A program made the position numbers and the translations under genes. This document shows positions 54,128-62,986 of a stretch of 64,000 nucleotides of DNA, in pieces (position 1 is the first letter of the stretch; every line of letters starts with the position of its first letter). This stretch comes from Spirochaetia bacterium (lineage in GTDB: Bacteria; Spirochaetota; UBA4802; UBA5550). The DNA lies in the NCBI GenBank assembly GCA_009885955.1, contig VFJS01000041.1, forward strand, positions 1-64,000, read 5' to 3'. The notes below the pieces were generated by a model. The model searched no databases, was not told where the DNA came from, and saw only the letters and a list, made by a program, of their open reading frames with translations.

Positions 54128-55684
54128 ATGAACATATTAGGCATTCCAATATTAACCTTTATCATTTTTCTCCCTGTTGTCGGGATCATTCTGATTTTAT
54201 TCATTTCTGAGACGAATAAGAAATCAATCAAGCTCATAGCCAACATTGTGACATTTATTGAATTCATTATTACCCTGATTCTTCTTTCAGGATTTAATTC
54301 ATCTACTGCCGATATGCAGTTTGTTGAACGATTTGATTGGATCCCGAAGGTTAATGTTCAATATCTCCTCGGCATTGACGGGATTTCGCTTCTTCTTATA
54401 CTACTGACTTCGCTGCTGACCTTCCTTGCAACCCTTAGCTCATGGGATGCAATTAAGGACAGGCTTAAGGAATATTACATTTTCATGCTTCTCCTGGAGA
54501 CAGGCATGGTGGGTGTTTTCTGCTCTCTGGACCTAATTCTCTTCTATGTGTTCTGGGAAGTAATGCTTGTTCCCATGTATTTTCTAATAGGTGTTTGGGG
54601 CGGGGAGAGGAAGCTCTATGCAGCCATCAAGTTTTTTTTGTATACCCTTTTCGGGTCAGTGCTCATGCTAATCGGTATTTTAGTTCTCTATTTCCATTAT
54701 CAAAGTTTCGACCTGATGGCCATGGTCAAGAGTGGTTCCTACCTTGCACAGAACCTGCAGACATGGGTATTCTTTGCATTTTTTCTCGGCTTTGCCATCA
54801 AGGTCCCTATGTTTCCTTTCCATACATGGTTGCCCGATGCACACGTTGAAGCGCCTACAGCCGGTTCGGTAATACTTGCCGGGGTTTTACTGAAGATGGG
54901 CACATACGGTTTTCTCCGTTTTTCTCTTACTCTTTTCCCGGCTGCATCCAGGGAATATGTTACACTGATAATGGTGCTGGCATTAATTTCCATTATCTAT
55001 GGCGCCCTTGTCTCCCTGATGCAGAAGGATATGAAGAAACTTATCGCCTATTCATCAGTATCACACATGGGATTCGTTATGCTTGGCATATTCGCCTTCA
55101 CTCCCATCGGGATAAAAGGTGCTGTTATTCAGATGATCAATCACGGCATATCAACCGGGGCACTCTTCTTGATTGTCGGCATAGTTTATGAAAGACGTCA
55201 TACAAGGCTCATATCTGAATTTGGCGGCCTCTCATCACGTATGCCAGTATATGCAGCCATATTTCTTATAATAACAATGTCATCAATAGGACTGCCGGGA
55301 TTGAATGGATTTATCGGTGAATTTATGATTCTTATGGGGACATTTGTTGTAAACTGGAAATGGGCTGCCATTGCCGCTCTGGGTATCATACTGGGTGCAG
55401 GATATATGCTTTGGCTCTATCAGAGGGTAATGTTCGGAAAACTGGAAAATCCTGCCAACAAGGATATCAAGGATTTGAATTTGAGAGAGTTCAGTACATT
55501 TCTGCCGCTTATCGTTCTGGCATTCTGGATTGGGATTTATCCAAAACCGTTTCTTAATATTATTGATAAGCCCGTGGAAAACATAGTCAGGATTGTGAAT
55601 CCCGAATATTATGGTAAAAAGATAACGAATTTGAATGATACTAAACAGCTTCAAAAGCAGCAAGAGAATAAAGAGGTGCGGTGA
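54128..55684 (+). CDS. nuoM: Complex I subunit M, second operon
   Basis: 518-aa pump subunit. FWEVMLVPMYFLIGVWGG, FHTWLPDAHVEAPTAGSVILAGVLLKMGTYG, HGISTGALFLIVG. A Gln/Lys-rich tail of about 15 residues (QLQKQQENK) is present. ATGA overlap with nuoN2. Confidence 0.97.
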   Translation: MNILGIPILTFIIFLPVVGIILILFISETNKKSIKLIANIVTFIEFIITLILLSGFNSSTADMQFVERFDWIPKVNVQYLLGIDGISLLLILLTSLLTFLATLSSWDAIKDRLKEYYIFMLLLETGMVGVFCSLDLILFYVFWEVMLVPMYFLIGVWGGERKLYAAIKFFLYTLFGSVLMLIGILVLYFHYQSFDLMAMVKSGSYLAQNLQTWVFFAFFLGFAIKVPMFPFHTWLPDAHVEAPTAGSVILAGVLLKMGTYGFLRFSLTLFPAASREYVTLIMVLALISIIYGALVSLMQKDMKKLIAYSSVSHMGFVMLGIFAFTPIGIKGAVIQMINHGISTGALFLIVGIVYERRHTRLISEFGGLSSRMPVYAAIFLIITMSSIGLPGLNGFIGEFMILMGTFVVNWKWAAIAALGIILGAGYMLWLYQRVMFGKLENPANKDIKDLNLREFSTFLPLIVLAFWIGIYPKPFLNIIDKPVENIVRIVNPEYYGKKITNLNDTKQLQKQQENKEVR

Positions 55685-57120
55685 TGAATTTTTCATCCTA
55701 TTATGCCCAACTGAAATACCTTGCTCCGGAACTGTCTTTAGTGGTATTTTCGATAGTTGCACTCTGTGTTCATATGTTCAGTAAAAAAGAGGCAAATAAA
55801 ATTGTAAAATTTGCGGCAATTACAGGGCTAATAGCTTCGCTAATAATTCTTTTTGATACACCGTTAAGTAATAATCCTCTATATTCAGGCAGTATTATTA
55901 TAGATGGATTTTCTTTCTTTTTTAAGATAATTTTTTTACTTTCCGGCATCATGACGATAATGCTCTGCTACAGATTTTACAACTTTGAAGGAAGTGAAAT
56001 TGGAGAAATATATTATTTAATACTATTTGCCATTGTAGGGATGATGTTCACAGTTTCATCTGTTGATTTAATCACTTTCTATGTTTCCTTTGAAACTTTT
56101 GCCATAATATCCTATCTCCTTGCGGGTGCATTTAAGAAGGATTTGAGATCCGCAGAGGCCGGTGTAAAATATTTCATCCTGGGAATTTTAAGTTCAGCCA
56201 TCATGCTCCTGGGCATGGCATTTGTCTATGGCCTGACCGGAGAAACAAATTTTTATAAAATTTCCAGCGCCCTTCCCCAGGCAGATTTGACCCTGGCACT
56301 GGTTTCCATGGCCTTTTTCTTTGTCGGACTATTTTTTAAGATTGCACTTGTCCCATTTCACATGTGGACACCCGATGTATATGAAGGAACACCGACTCCA
56401 ATAGTGGTTCTTTTTTCAACCGCTCCCAAGGCGGCAACTTTTGCCGTGCTTGCACGCTTAATAATGACAGTCTTCAGCGGTTACCAGTTTCAATGGAGTA
56501 TAATTTTTACTTTTATCGCCGTTGTAACAATGTTCTGGGGTAATCTTGCTGCGCTCATACAGAATAATGTCAAACGCATGATGGCTTTTTCGTCTATCGC
56601 CCATGCAGGATACATAATGATTGGTTTCGCGGCATGGGGTACTCTGAGCATTACAGCAATCATGTTTTATCTCATCGTATACCTTTTTATGAATACGGCT
56701 GCATTTGCCCTTATCATTTTAGTTCAGAAGAAAATGGGCTTCGGAGAGAATGTCGATGATTTGAAAGGGCTTGCAAGAAGGTATCCCATGGTTGCAGGGT
56801 GCATAATTGTTGTTCTTCTTTCACTTACAGGAATGCCTCCGACAGCGGGATTCATCGGAAAATACTATATATTCACAGCTGCAGTGGAAAAAGGTTTCTA
56901 CCTGCTGGCAGTAGCAGGTGCATTGAATTCAGTAATATCACTTTTTTACTATTTCAGGATTGGTAAGGCAATGTTCATGGAGACAGGTACCGAAGAACTA
57001 TCAGATAAAAACATATCCTTTGTCAAGTCAGTAATCGTAGCCTGTTCAATATTCATTCTCTATGCTGGAATATTCCCGTCTAAACTCACAGAATTCATTT
57101 CATCCATAGCAATAAAATAG
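55681..57120 (+). CDS. nuoN: Complex I subunit N, second operon
   Basis: 479-aa pump subunit, last gene of the operon. LVPFHMWTPDVYEGTPTPIVVLFSTAPKAATF and MMAFSSIAHAGYIMIG. Followed by a hairpin at 57131. Confidence 0.97.
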   Translation: MMNFSSYYAQLKYLAPELSLVVFSIVALCVHMFSKKEANKIVKFAAITGLIASLIILFDTPLSNNPLYSGSIIIDGFSFFFKIIFLLSGIMTIMLCYRFYNFEGSEIGEIYYLILFAIVGMMFTVSSVDLITFYVSFETFAIISYLLAGAFKKDLRSAEAGVKYFILGILSSAIMLLGMAFVYGLTGETNFYKISSALPQADLTLALVSMAFFFVGLFFKIALVPFHMWTPDVYEGTPTPIVVLFSTAPKAATFAVLARLIMTVFSGYQFQWSIIFTFIAVVTMFWGNLAALIQNNVKRMMAFSSIAHAGYIMIGFAAWGTLSITAIMFYLIVYLFMNTAAFALIILVQKKMGFGENVDDLKGLARRYPMVAGCIIVVLLSLTGMPPTAGFIGKYYIFTAAVEKGFYLLAVAGALNSVISLFYYFRIGKAMFMETGTEELSDKNISFVKSVIVACSIFILYAGIFPSKLTEFISSIAIK

Positions 57121-57130
57121 CAGTTCTATT

Positions 57131-57170
57131 ACATGAAACATCCGGTATATATTAACCGGAAGTTTCATGT
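57131..57170 (+). terminator. Two-part hairpin at the end of the second nuo operon
   Basis: Outer stem 57131-57139 with 57162-57170 (acatgaaac / gtttcatgt), inner stem 57141-57146 with 57155-57160 (tccggt / accgga). It lies 11 bp past the nuoN2 stop. No T-run, so it may slow or stabilise the transcript rather than end it. Confidence 0.6.
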
Positions 57171-57274
57171 ACCATCATAGTATCTGCAATAATACATATT
57201 CCATATTCTTTACTTATGACCAGGTACATTGATTTACTCATAGTAAATGCATAATATAAAGAGGGAGATATATC

Positions 57275-57637
57275 ATGACTGAAATAATTGCATATATTAC
57301 TTTAGGTTTGACGACTGGCATTATCAGTGGTATTGTCGGAATTGGAGGCGGGATAATTATCATCCCTGCCCTTGTATTTTTATTCGGATTTACACAGCAT
57401 CAGGCACAGGGTACCACTCTTGCAATACTTGTCCCGCCCATAGGACTCATGGCAGCATATACCTACTACCAGAGCGGATATGTTAATCTAAATGTTGCAC
57501 TTTTTATCTGCATCGGTTTTTTTATCGGTGGTTTTGCAGGTTCAAAAATTGCAGTATCTTTATCGAACCAGGTTCTTGAGAAGATCTTCGGGTCTATCCT
57601 TGTCATTGTTGGACTGTATATGTGGATAAAAAAATAA
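57275..57637 (+). CDS. Half-size TauE/SafE-type permease
   Basis: 120-aa integral membrane protein with about four spans. GIISGIVGIGGGIIIIPALVFL is the TauE/SafE hallmark repeat; the usual protein has two such halves (about 250 aa), here one. Half-size members probably dimerise. Substrate (sulfite, sulfoacetate or other anion) is not predictable. Ribosome site gagggaga is good. It lies 150 bp after the nuo operon and may be an independent transcript. Confidence 0.85.
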   Translation: MTEIIAYITLGLTTGIISGIVGIGGGIIIIPALVFLFGFTQHQAQGTTLAILVPPIGLMAAYTYYQSGYVNLNVALFICIGFFIGGFAGSKIAVSLSNQVLEKIFGSILVIVGLYMWIKK

Positions 57638-57671
57638 CAGGGCCGGATATTAGAACATATCATGGCCCTGT
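57637..57671 (-). terminator. Terminator of the adenylyl cyclase gene
   Basis: Perfect 8-bp stem 57637-57644 with 57664-57671 (acagggcc / ggccctgt). On the minus strand it is followed by a T-rich run (ttattttttt). Confidence 0.75.
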
Positions 57672-57709
57672 AATTATGCATACTTTATCTGGAGGTGGAG
57701 TCCTGATAA

Positions 57710-59374
57710 TTATTTTGTCTTTGCGATATAAACTCCATCCCAGTCTTTATCCGGAGGATTTTTCAGAAATTCATCACATCTCTTAATGAATACCTTGCTC
57801 GCGTCATCTTCAGGGTAGAGTGCCAGCGCATCGGAAAATAATTTTTTTCCCTTTTCAAAATCTTTTTGTAAATAATATTCCAGCCCTTCATGGTAACAGA
57901 TACGGTTATCAGATTTCTGTTTATGTATGTTTCCCCTGGTTCCAATCAGTTCATAGATTCTGGTCCCTTTTTCCTTTCCTTTTACAGCAACTATGTCAAT
58001 GAGCCTTGTTTCAAACTGGCTGCTCACTGATGAGTAGGTCTCTTCACCGATCATAATCTGGGTTCCGTAATTCTTGTTAATTCCCTCGATGCGGCTTGCC
58101 AGGTTAACTGCGTCTCCTATGACTGTATAGTTCATACGCTCTTCATACCCCATGTTCCCCACGATGATATCACCAGTATTAATGCCGATCCTTGATGTGA
58201 AAACCGGTTTATTCATAGACCTCCATTCATTTCCAAGTTCAGCTAACCTCTCCTGATAAGCTAAGGCGGATTTGCATGCCCAGGATGCATGGTCGGAAAG
58301 GTCATTGGGCGCTCCCCAGAATGCCATGATTGCATCGCCAATATATTTATCCACGGTCCCTTTGTGATTCAGAAGTACCCGGGTCATTTCACCCAGGTAC
58401 TGGCCGAGCAATGCAACCAGTTCCTCAGGTGTCAGTTTCTCTGATATGGTTGTAAATCCGGCAATATCAGAAAAGAAAATTGTCATATTTTTCTTTTCAC
58501 CGCCCAGGGTTGCCTCCTTGTTGAGCTTGATGAGCTCCTTAACAAGTTCAGCAGGAACATATTTTTTAAAGGATTTCAGGCCCGACCTCATATTATCAAC
58601 AGCCTTTGACATGTTTTCTACTTCAACCAGATAAGAATTGATGTGACCGGTAGGTTCAAGCTCAAAGTTTCTTATTTTATCCGTTGCCTCAGCAAGAGCT
58701 GTAAGCGGCTTCGAAATTTTTCTTGAAATGTTCAGGCTTATGAAAAAAGCAAGCAGTACAAAGAATCCGGTAATGCTGTATAAAATTATATTGTTTCGCG
58801 TTATGGATTGAAAAAAATCACTGAACGGGAATACGATGGCAACGACCCATGTTTTGCCCGGTGAAATTTCAAAAGGTTCATAAATTGAAATATACTTTTT
58901 CCAATCATGCCAGAATGTAAAATGATCGAATTTTCGTTTAAAGAGTTTTCTGTCCTTCTTTTTTTCATTTTTCAGGAACCTGTCAAAAGATTTTGTCAGA
59001 AGTGGATCGTCCACGCTTTCAATTTTATGGTTCATATTCTCAAACCTCTGAGGGATTGGCGCTCCTTCTGTTTTCTCTGATGCTGCTATGATATAATATG
59101 CATCGTCAAGGAGAAGTATTTTCCCGTTTGGGCTGATATCAAATTCTTTTATGAATTCCCTTGTGAAGCTTATGTTTTTTTCACCTTTTTCATTGTTTTT
59201 CAATTTATCTATTATATGCAGGGCAACTTCCTGCGTCAATTTCTCAATGACCCAGTTTATTGAATTTCTGAAAAATGCTGATGATACAGAAAGTATGGTA
59301 ATAGCAGTTGCAAGGATTAAAATGCTCATTATTGCCACAAGGCTTATTCTGATTGTCATTTTTTTTACGTTCAT
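57710..59374 (-). CDS. Membrane class III adenylyl cyclase with extracytoplasmic sensor and HAMP
   Basis: 554-aa protein. Spans at about 8-30 and 193-217 flank a periplasmic Cache-like sensor (31-190). HAMP region at about 215-270, then the catalytic domain (about 290-470). Metal-binding aspartates D303 (FSDIAGFT) and D347 (DKYIGDAIM), adenine-selecting K343 and T417, transition-state N424 and R428 (GDAVNLASR) are all there. A C-terminal TPR-like tail (about 495-540) follows. All catalytic residues are present, so cAMP production is expected. The cNMP-binding protein at 960-2963 is a possible receiver (inference). Confidence 0.94.
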   Translation of the reverse strand: MNVKKMTIRISLVAIMSILILATAITILSVSSAFFRNSINWVIEKLTQEVALHIIDKLKNNEKGEKNISFTREFIKEFDISPNGKILLLDDAYYIIAASEKTEGAPIPQRFENMNHKIESVDDPLLTKSFDRFLKNEKKKDRKLFKRKFDHFTFWHDWKKYISIYEPFEISPGKTWVVAIVFPFSDFFQSITRNNIILYSITGFFVLLAFFISLNISRKISKPLTALAEATDKIRNFELEPTGHINSYLVEVENMSKAVDNMRSGLKSFKKYVPAELVKELIKLNKEATLGGEKKNMTIFFSDIAGFTTISEKLTPEELVALLGQYLGEMTRVLLNHKGTVDKYIGDAIMAFWGAPNDLSDHASWACKSALAYQERLAELGNEWRSMNKPVFTSRIGINTGDIIVGNMGYEERMNYTVIGDAVNLASRIEGINKNYGTQIMIGEETYSSVSSQFETRLIDIVAVKGKEKGTRIYELIGTRGNIHKQKSDNRICYHEGLEYYLQKDFEKGKKLFSDALALYPEDDASKVFIKRCDEFLKNPPDKDWDGVYIAKTK

Positions 59375-59703
59375 TGTCCTTTCCCCTGTGATATGTATTA
59401 AAAACTGAATCTGGTAATATGGCTTAGTCTTTATATCAGGTTATAAAAGAATATTGACCTTAAAATAGAAAATGTTTGTATTGATTTAGCATCACTATTT
59501 AATAAAATTATTCATAAATCAAGTTTTTAAAAAACAGCATTTTTTTGATTTTCGTAATTTTTAGTGATTTATACCATATAGTTCAACATTGAAAATATAA
59601 TTATTTCATATTTTTTAATCAAGAAAATTTTTCAATAAACATAATATATTGACAAAATATTAATAATAATTAATGATAAATCAGGTATGATAAGGTTGGC
59701 TCT
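59375..59703. other. Divergent 329-bp AT-rich spacer
   Basis: Lies between the adenylyl cyclase and the pseudo-ABC ATPase. TTGACA at 59649-59654 fits a promoter toward the plus-strand gene, but its -10 (aatgat at 17 bp) is poor. No ORF, and no copy of the dispersed repeat was recognised. Confidence 0.35.
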
Positions 59704-60465
59704 ATGGAAATGCAAAAACTTCTGGCGCTGGAAAATATAAAATTTGAATCTGATTCCTATTCCAAATTGAATAATATATCGTTTTCAATGGATACTGGGG
59801 AGAATATTGTTTTATTCGGGCTGGAAAATTCAGGATTGGAGAATCTTTTTTTAATCATGACCCTCATAAAAAAGGATTTCTCAGGAAATATCATTTTTAA
59901 GAACAGGCTGATTAATGAGATGAACATTGTTGAACTTAATCAGACAAGAAAGGACATGGTATATCTTCAAAGCTCCCTTGGACTTATCGGCAACATGAAT
60001 TTAGAGGATAACATTGCACTCCCCTTGACCTACCACTCAACCATGTCTGACAATGAAATTGCAGAGAGGGTAAATCAGCTTTTAGATGAAATGCATCTTC
60101 AGAAATTCCGGAAACAGATGCCGACGGAATTGAGGTTTTCACAGCTCTTATCAACCGCCTATGCAAGGGCGATTGCGATGAATCCCGATCTCCTTCTTAT
60201 GGAGCATCCCCTTGAGAACCAGTCCCTTATGAATGTCCTGCCGTTTATGAGTTCACTGAAAAAGAGGTGCTATTCTGACAATAAATCGGTTATCATTATA
60301 ACTTACAAACCGAAATATTTTCTTGATTATTCCAGGCGTTTTATCATGATCCATAAAGGGGAAGTAGTTTTTGACGGTTCCGGCGAAGAGTTAAAATCAG
60401 AAACAAATCCTTTTGTGAGGCAGTACCTGAAAAACTCACTCGAGGGGCCCATGGATTTACAGTAA
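59704..60465 (+). CDS. Orphan ABC-type ATPase domain with all catalytic motifs altered
   Basis: 253-aa ABC-ATPase fold: LALENIKF, ISFSMDTGENIVLFG, IIFKNRLINEM, TELRFSQLLSTAYARAIAMNPDLLLMEHPLEN. Critical residues are replaced. The Walker A reads G39-LENS-G44-L-E, so Lys45 and Ser46 are missing. The signature reads LRFSQ rather than LSGGQ. The Walker B Asp is Met166, although Glu167 remains, and the H-loop His is Tyr (IITYKPK). No permease or binding protein is adjacent. ATP hydrolysis is not expected. The fold is closest in feel to MlaF-type phospholipid-transport ATPases. Could be a regulator or a decayed paralogue; the intact frame argues against simple decay. Confidence 0.78.
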   Translation: MEMQKLLALENIKFESDSYSKLNNISFSMDTGENIVLFGLENSGLENLFLIMTLIKKDFSGNIIFKNRLINEMNIVELNQTRKDMVYLQSSLGLIGNMNLEDNIALPLTYHSTMSDNEIAERVNQLLDEMHLQKFRKQMPTELRFSQLLSTAYARAIAMNPDLLLMEHPLENQSLMNVLPFMSSLKKRCYSDNKSVIIITYKPKYFLDYSRRFIMIHKGEVVFDGSGEELKSETNPFVRQYLKNSLEGPMDLQ

Positions 60466-60613
60466 TACGATTAATGATGAATCTTCAGTTCTTTTTTTAT
60501 TCCCCTTGTCTATCTCAAGGCCAATCTCATCCATGATACCTTTTAAATGGCGGAAATAACATGACATACTGTACTCCTTGATAGGTATAACTGCGCCCCA
60601 TCCTTTGAGGCAA

Positions 60614-60988
60614 TTACCGGCTGCCGATCCAAGTCAATATCGAAATGGCAAGGAATACGATCCAGGAAAGATGTTTCCCCCTGGTTATTACAAGTGCCAG
60701 CAGAAAACTGGCGAAAAATGAGATTGATATGGCGCCTGCAATAAGTTTTATTGATGGATTCGGGATGGCTGCAGCATACAGGATTATTGCGATGCACCAC
60801 CAGGCTGTAGTGGTCAGGTGCCATGCAAATCGCAGAACCCTTTTAATAAAAAGTCTCTTTGGAGATGCAAAGAATTCAGTGTTAAAGATATATGAAAACA
60901 ACATCATCTCCCCAAGTAATGAATGGGCAAGGGCAATCAGGAATATGAGGATAGCTGCCGCGATATAATAGCTGTTCATTGTTTCCAT
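60614..60988 (-). CDS. Four-span membrane protein of unknown function
   Basis: 124 aa with spans at about 7-30, 50-72, 80-98 and 104-120. HSLLGEMMLF and RVLRFAWHLTTTAWW are distinctive (His, Trp-rich). Two start options, ATG 60988 and ATG 60979; the latter has a better ggatgga ribosome site. It has its own promoter at 61020-61048. I do not recognise a named family. Confidence 0.7.
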   Translation of the reverse strand: METMNSYYIAAAILIFLIALAHSLLGEMMLFSYIFNTEFFASPKRLFIKRVLRFAWHLTTTAWWCIAIILYAAAIPNPSIKLIAGAISISFFASFLLALVITRGKHLSWIVFLAISILTWIGSR

Positions 60989-61019
60989 CCGGTTAGATTA
61001 ATCAAACAAAATGGATGAT

Positions 61020-61048
61020 AGTATCCCTATGTCAGGGGAGGTTGTCAA
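61020..61048 (-). promoter_or_regulatory. Promoter of the four-span membrane protein gene
   Basis: Minus strand: TTGACA (61048-61043), 17 bp, GATACT (61025-61020, four of six). Start codon about 35 bp downstream. Confidence 0.5.
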
Positions 61049-61072
61049 GAAAATAAATAAAATACATTCCAT

Positions 61073-61101
61073 TTGACAGAAGATGCAGTTTGAGCTATAT
61101 T
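61073..61101 (+). promoter_or_regulatory. Strong sigma-70 promoter of the DEAD-box helicase gene
   Basis: TTGACA (61073-61078), 17-bp spacer, TATATT (61096-61101). Transcription would start near 61108, giving a leader of about 245 nt. Long leaders are typical of cold-shock helicases. Confidence 0.7.
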
Positions 61102-61119
61102 GTTTACATTATGAATTGA

Positions 61120-61229
61120 ATTATTGGAACCTCTATAAACCAGAATTTTATCCCCCATTTCAATACACATATATCTTAGGGATATCGGGGGATATTTTGA
61201 TTTTTTCTAAAAATTGCGCCATCAAAGGA
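61120..61229 (+). repeat. Dispersed intergenic repeat, copy C
   Basis: Starts attattggaacctctataaa, matching the start of copy A in about 14 of 18 positions. A cccccattt block and a gggggat block can pair. It ends tgattttttc plus attgcgcc, like copies A and B. It lies inside the helicase leader. Confidence 0.55.
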
Positions 61230-61351
61230 AAAAGATGTTGAATGATTTGAGATTTCCATATATTGAATTTTTTATAATAATTGAAATAAACATCTGTACT
61301 ATTTTGCAACAAGAAGTCATCTGGTATAAATAATAAAATTAGGAATAACAT

Positions 61352-62953
61352 ATGAACCTTGAAAAATTTCAATCCCTCGGATTATCCGAAAAAACACTTA
61401 GGGCTATCGAAAAAAAAGGCTTTGAGGAACCCACTGAGATACAGGAGAAAATAATTCCAGCAATGCTCAACGATGTGGGAGACATTATAGGCCAGGCGCA
61501 GACCGGGACAGGAAAGACTGCGGCTTTCGGTCTTCCGCTCATGGAAATATTGGCAACTGATTTTAAAGGCACTCAGGCGCTTATCCTTGTGCCCACACGT
61601 GAGCTTGCAATTCAGGTATCTGAAGAGATAAACTCTTTCAAAGGGAAGAGAAAGTTACATATACTCCCCATATACGGCGGTCAGTCAATATCGGACCAGC
61701 TGCGGAGGATTCAAAAGGGATCTGACATAATTATAGGTACGCCTGGAAGAATTCTGGACCACATAAGCAGGAAGAGCCTGATGCTCGACAGGGTTTCCTA
61801 CGTTATTCTTGATGAAGCTGATGAAATGCTGAATATGGGTTTTATTGATGAAGTTGAAGAAATAATGGAGCATACAAACCCGGCAAGGAGGACACTCCTG
61901 TTTTCAGCAACTATTCCTGACAGGATCATGAAGTCAGCAAAAAAATTCATGAAGAATTTCAGGATAATAACTATTAAAAAAGCGGCGATGACAGTGGATC
62001 TCACCGACCAGATTTATTTTGAAGTCGCCCAGCAGGATAAGTTTGAAGCCCTTACCAGGATAATCGACATGGAAAAGGATTTTTACGGCCTCATTTTCTG
62101 CCGCACCAAGGTATTAGTCGATGAAATTGCAAGCAAGCTCATCGACCGCGGTTATGATGCTGAAGGTATACATGGTGATCTCTCTCAACACCTCAGGGAG
62201 CGGATTCTTGAAAAGTTCAGGAAACAACATGCTACAATCCTAGTGGCCACCGATGTTGCTGCAAGAGGAATAGATGTAACTGACCTTACCCATGTAATAA
62301 ATTATTCCCTTCCACAAGATAGCGAATCTTATATACACAGGATAGGGAGGACGGGGAGGGCAGGGAAGAAGGGGATAGCTATTACTTTTATCAGTCCCGA
62401 TGAGTACAGGCAGCTGAAGCGAATATCCATGATGACAAAGTCCGAGATACGGAAGGAGAAAGTGCCGGCCGGCTCCGATATTGTAAAAATGAAAAAAACA
62501 AGAATAATGGCGGAGTTGAAGGATATCATAAAATCCGGGAATCACAGGGAATATATGAAAACAGCAATGGAGATGCTTGAATCCGGGGACCCGACTGAAT
62601 TGATTGCATCTTTTCTAAAGCATTATTTTGAAGATGAACTCGATGAGAAAAAATACAGGGATATAAGGAGTATCTCTGTGGATCATAAGGGGAAGTCACG
62701 TCTTTTTGTTTCATTCGGCAGAAAAGACGGCCTGAATCCCAGGAAACTGATAAAAATGATAAATAATGAAACAAGGGTGAGCGCCGGGAAGATTAGCGAA
62801 GTCAGGGTCATGGAGACTTTCTCCTTTCTTACCGTGCCTTTTGAAGAGGCGGAAATAATTTTAAAATCCTTTAAAAGGAGTGATGACAGCACAATGCCGA
62901 TTGTTCAGAGGGCAAATGATATGAAATCAATGAACAAGAAGGGTAAAAGATAA
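61352..62953 (+). CDS. DEAD-box RNA helicase (DeaD/CsdA-DbpA type)
   Basis: 533 aa. Helicase core: Q-motif (FEEPTEIQEKIIP), AQTGTGKT (motif I), PTRELA, GTPGR, DEAD (LDEADEML), SAT, ARGID and HRIGRTGR. A C-terminal extension (about 375-515) contains a DbpA-like RNA-binding domain (RLFVSFGRKDGLNPRKLIKMIN), used to target rRNA. Ribosome biogenesis or cold-shock RNA remodelling is the expected role. Long leader with a repeat copy. A basic tail (MNKKGKR) follows. Confidence 0.95.
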   Translation: MNLEKFQSLGLSEKTLRAIEKKGFEEPTEIQEKIIPAMLNDVGDIIGQAQTGTGKTAAFGLPLMEILATDFKGTQALILVPTRELAIQVSEEINSFKGKRKLHILPIYGGQSISDQLRRIQKGSDIIIGTPGRILDHISRKSLMLDRVSYVILDEADEMLNMGFIDEVEEIMEHTNPARRTLLFSATIPDRIMKSAKKFMKNFRIITIKKAAMTVDLTDQIYFEVAQQDKFEALTRIIDMEKDFYGLIFCRTKVLVDEIASKLIDRGYDAEGIHGDLSQHLRERILEKFRKQHATILVATDVAARGIDVTDLTHVINYSLPQDSESYIHRIGRTGRAGKKGIAITFISPDEYRQLKRISMMTKSEIRKEKVPAGSDIVKMKKTRIMAELKDIIKSGNHREYMKTAMEMLESGDPTELIASFLKHYFEDELDEKKYRDIRSISVDHKGKSRLFVSFGRKDGLNPRKLIKMINNETRVSAGKISEVRVMETFSFLTVPFEEAEIILKSFKRSDDSTMPIVQRANDMKSMNKKGKR

Positions 62954-62986
62954 ATTGCAGATTTACATTTCCCCATCCTGGTTTTT

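Larger units (their letters stand above)
60989..61351. other. Divergent spacer: two promoters and repeat copy C
   Basis: 363-bp gap. Holds a minus-strand promoter (61020-61048), a strong plus-strand promoter (61073-61101) and repeat copy C (61120-61229), the latter within the transcribed leader of the helicase gene. Confidence 0.6.
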
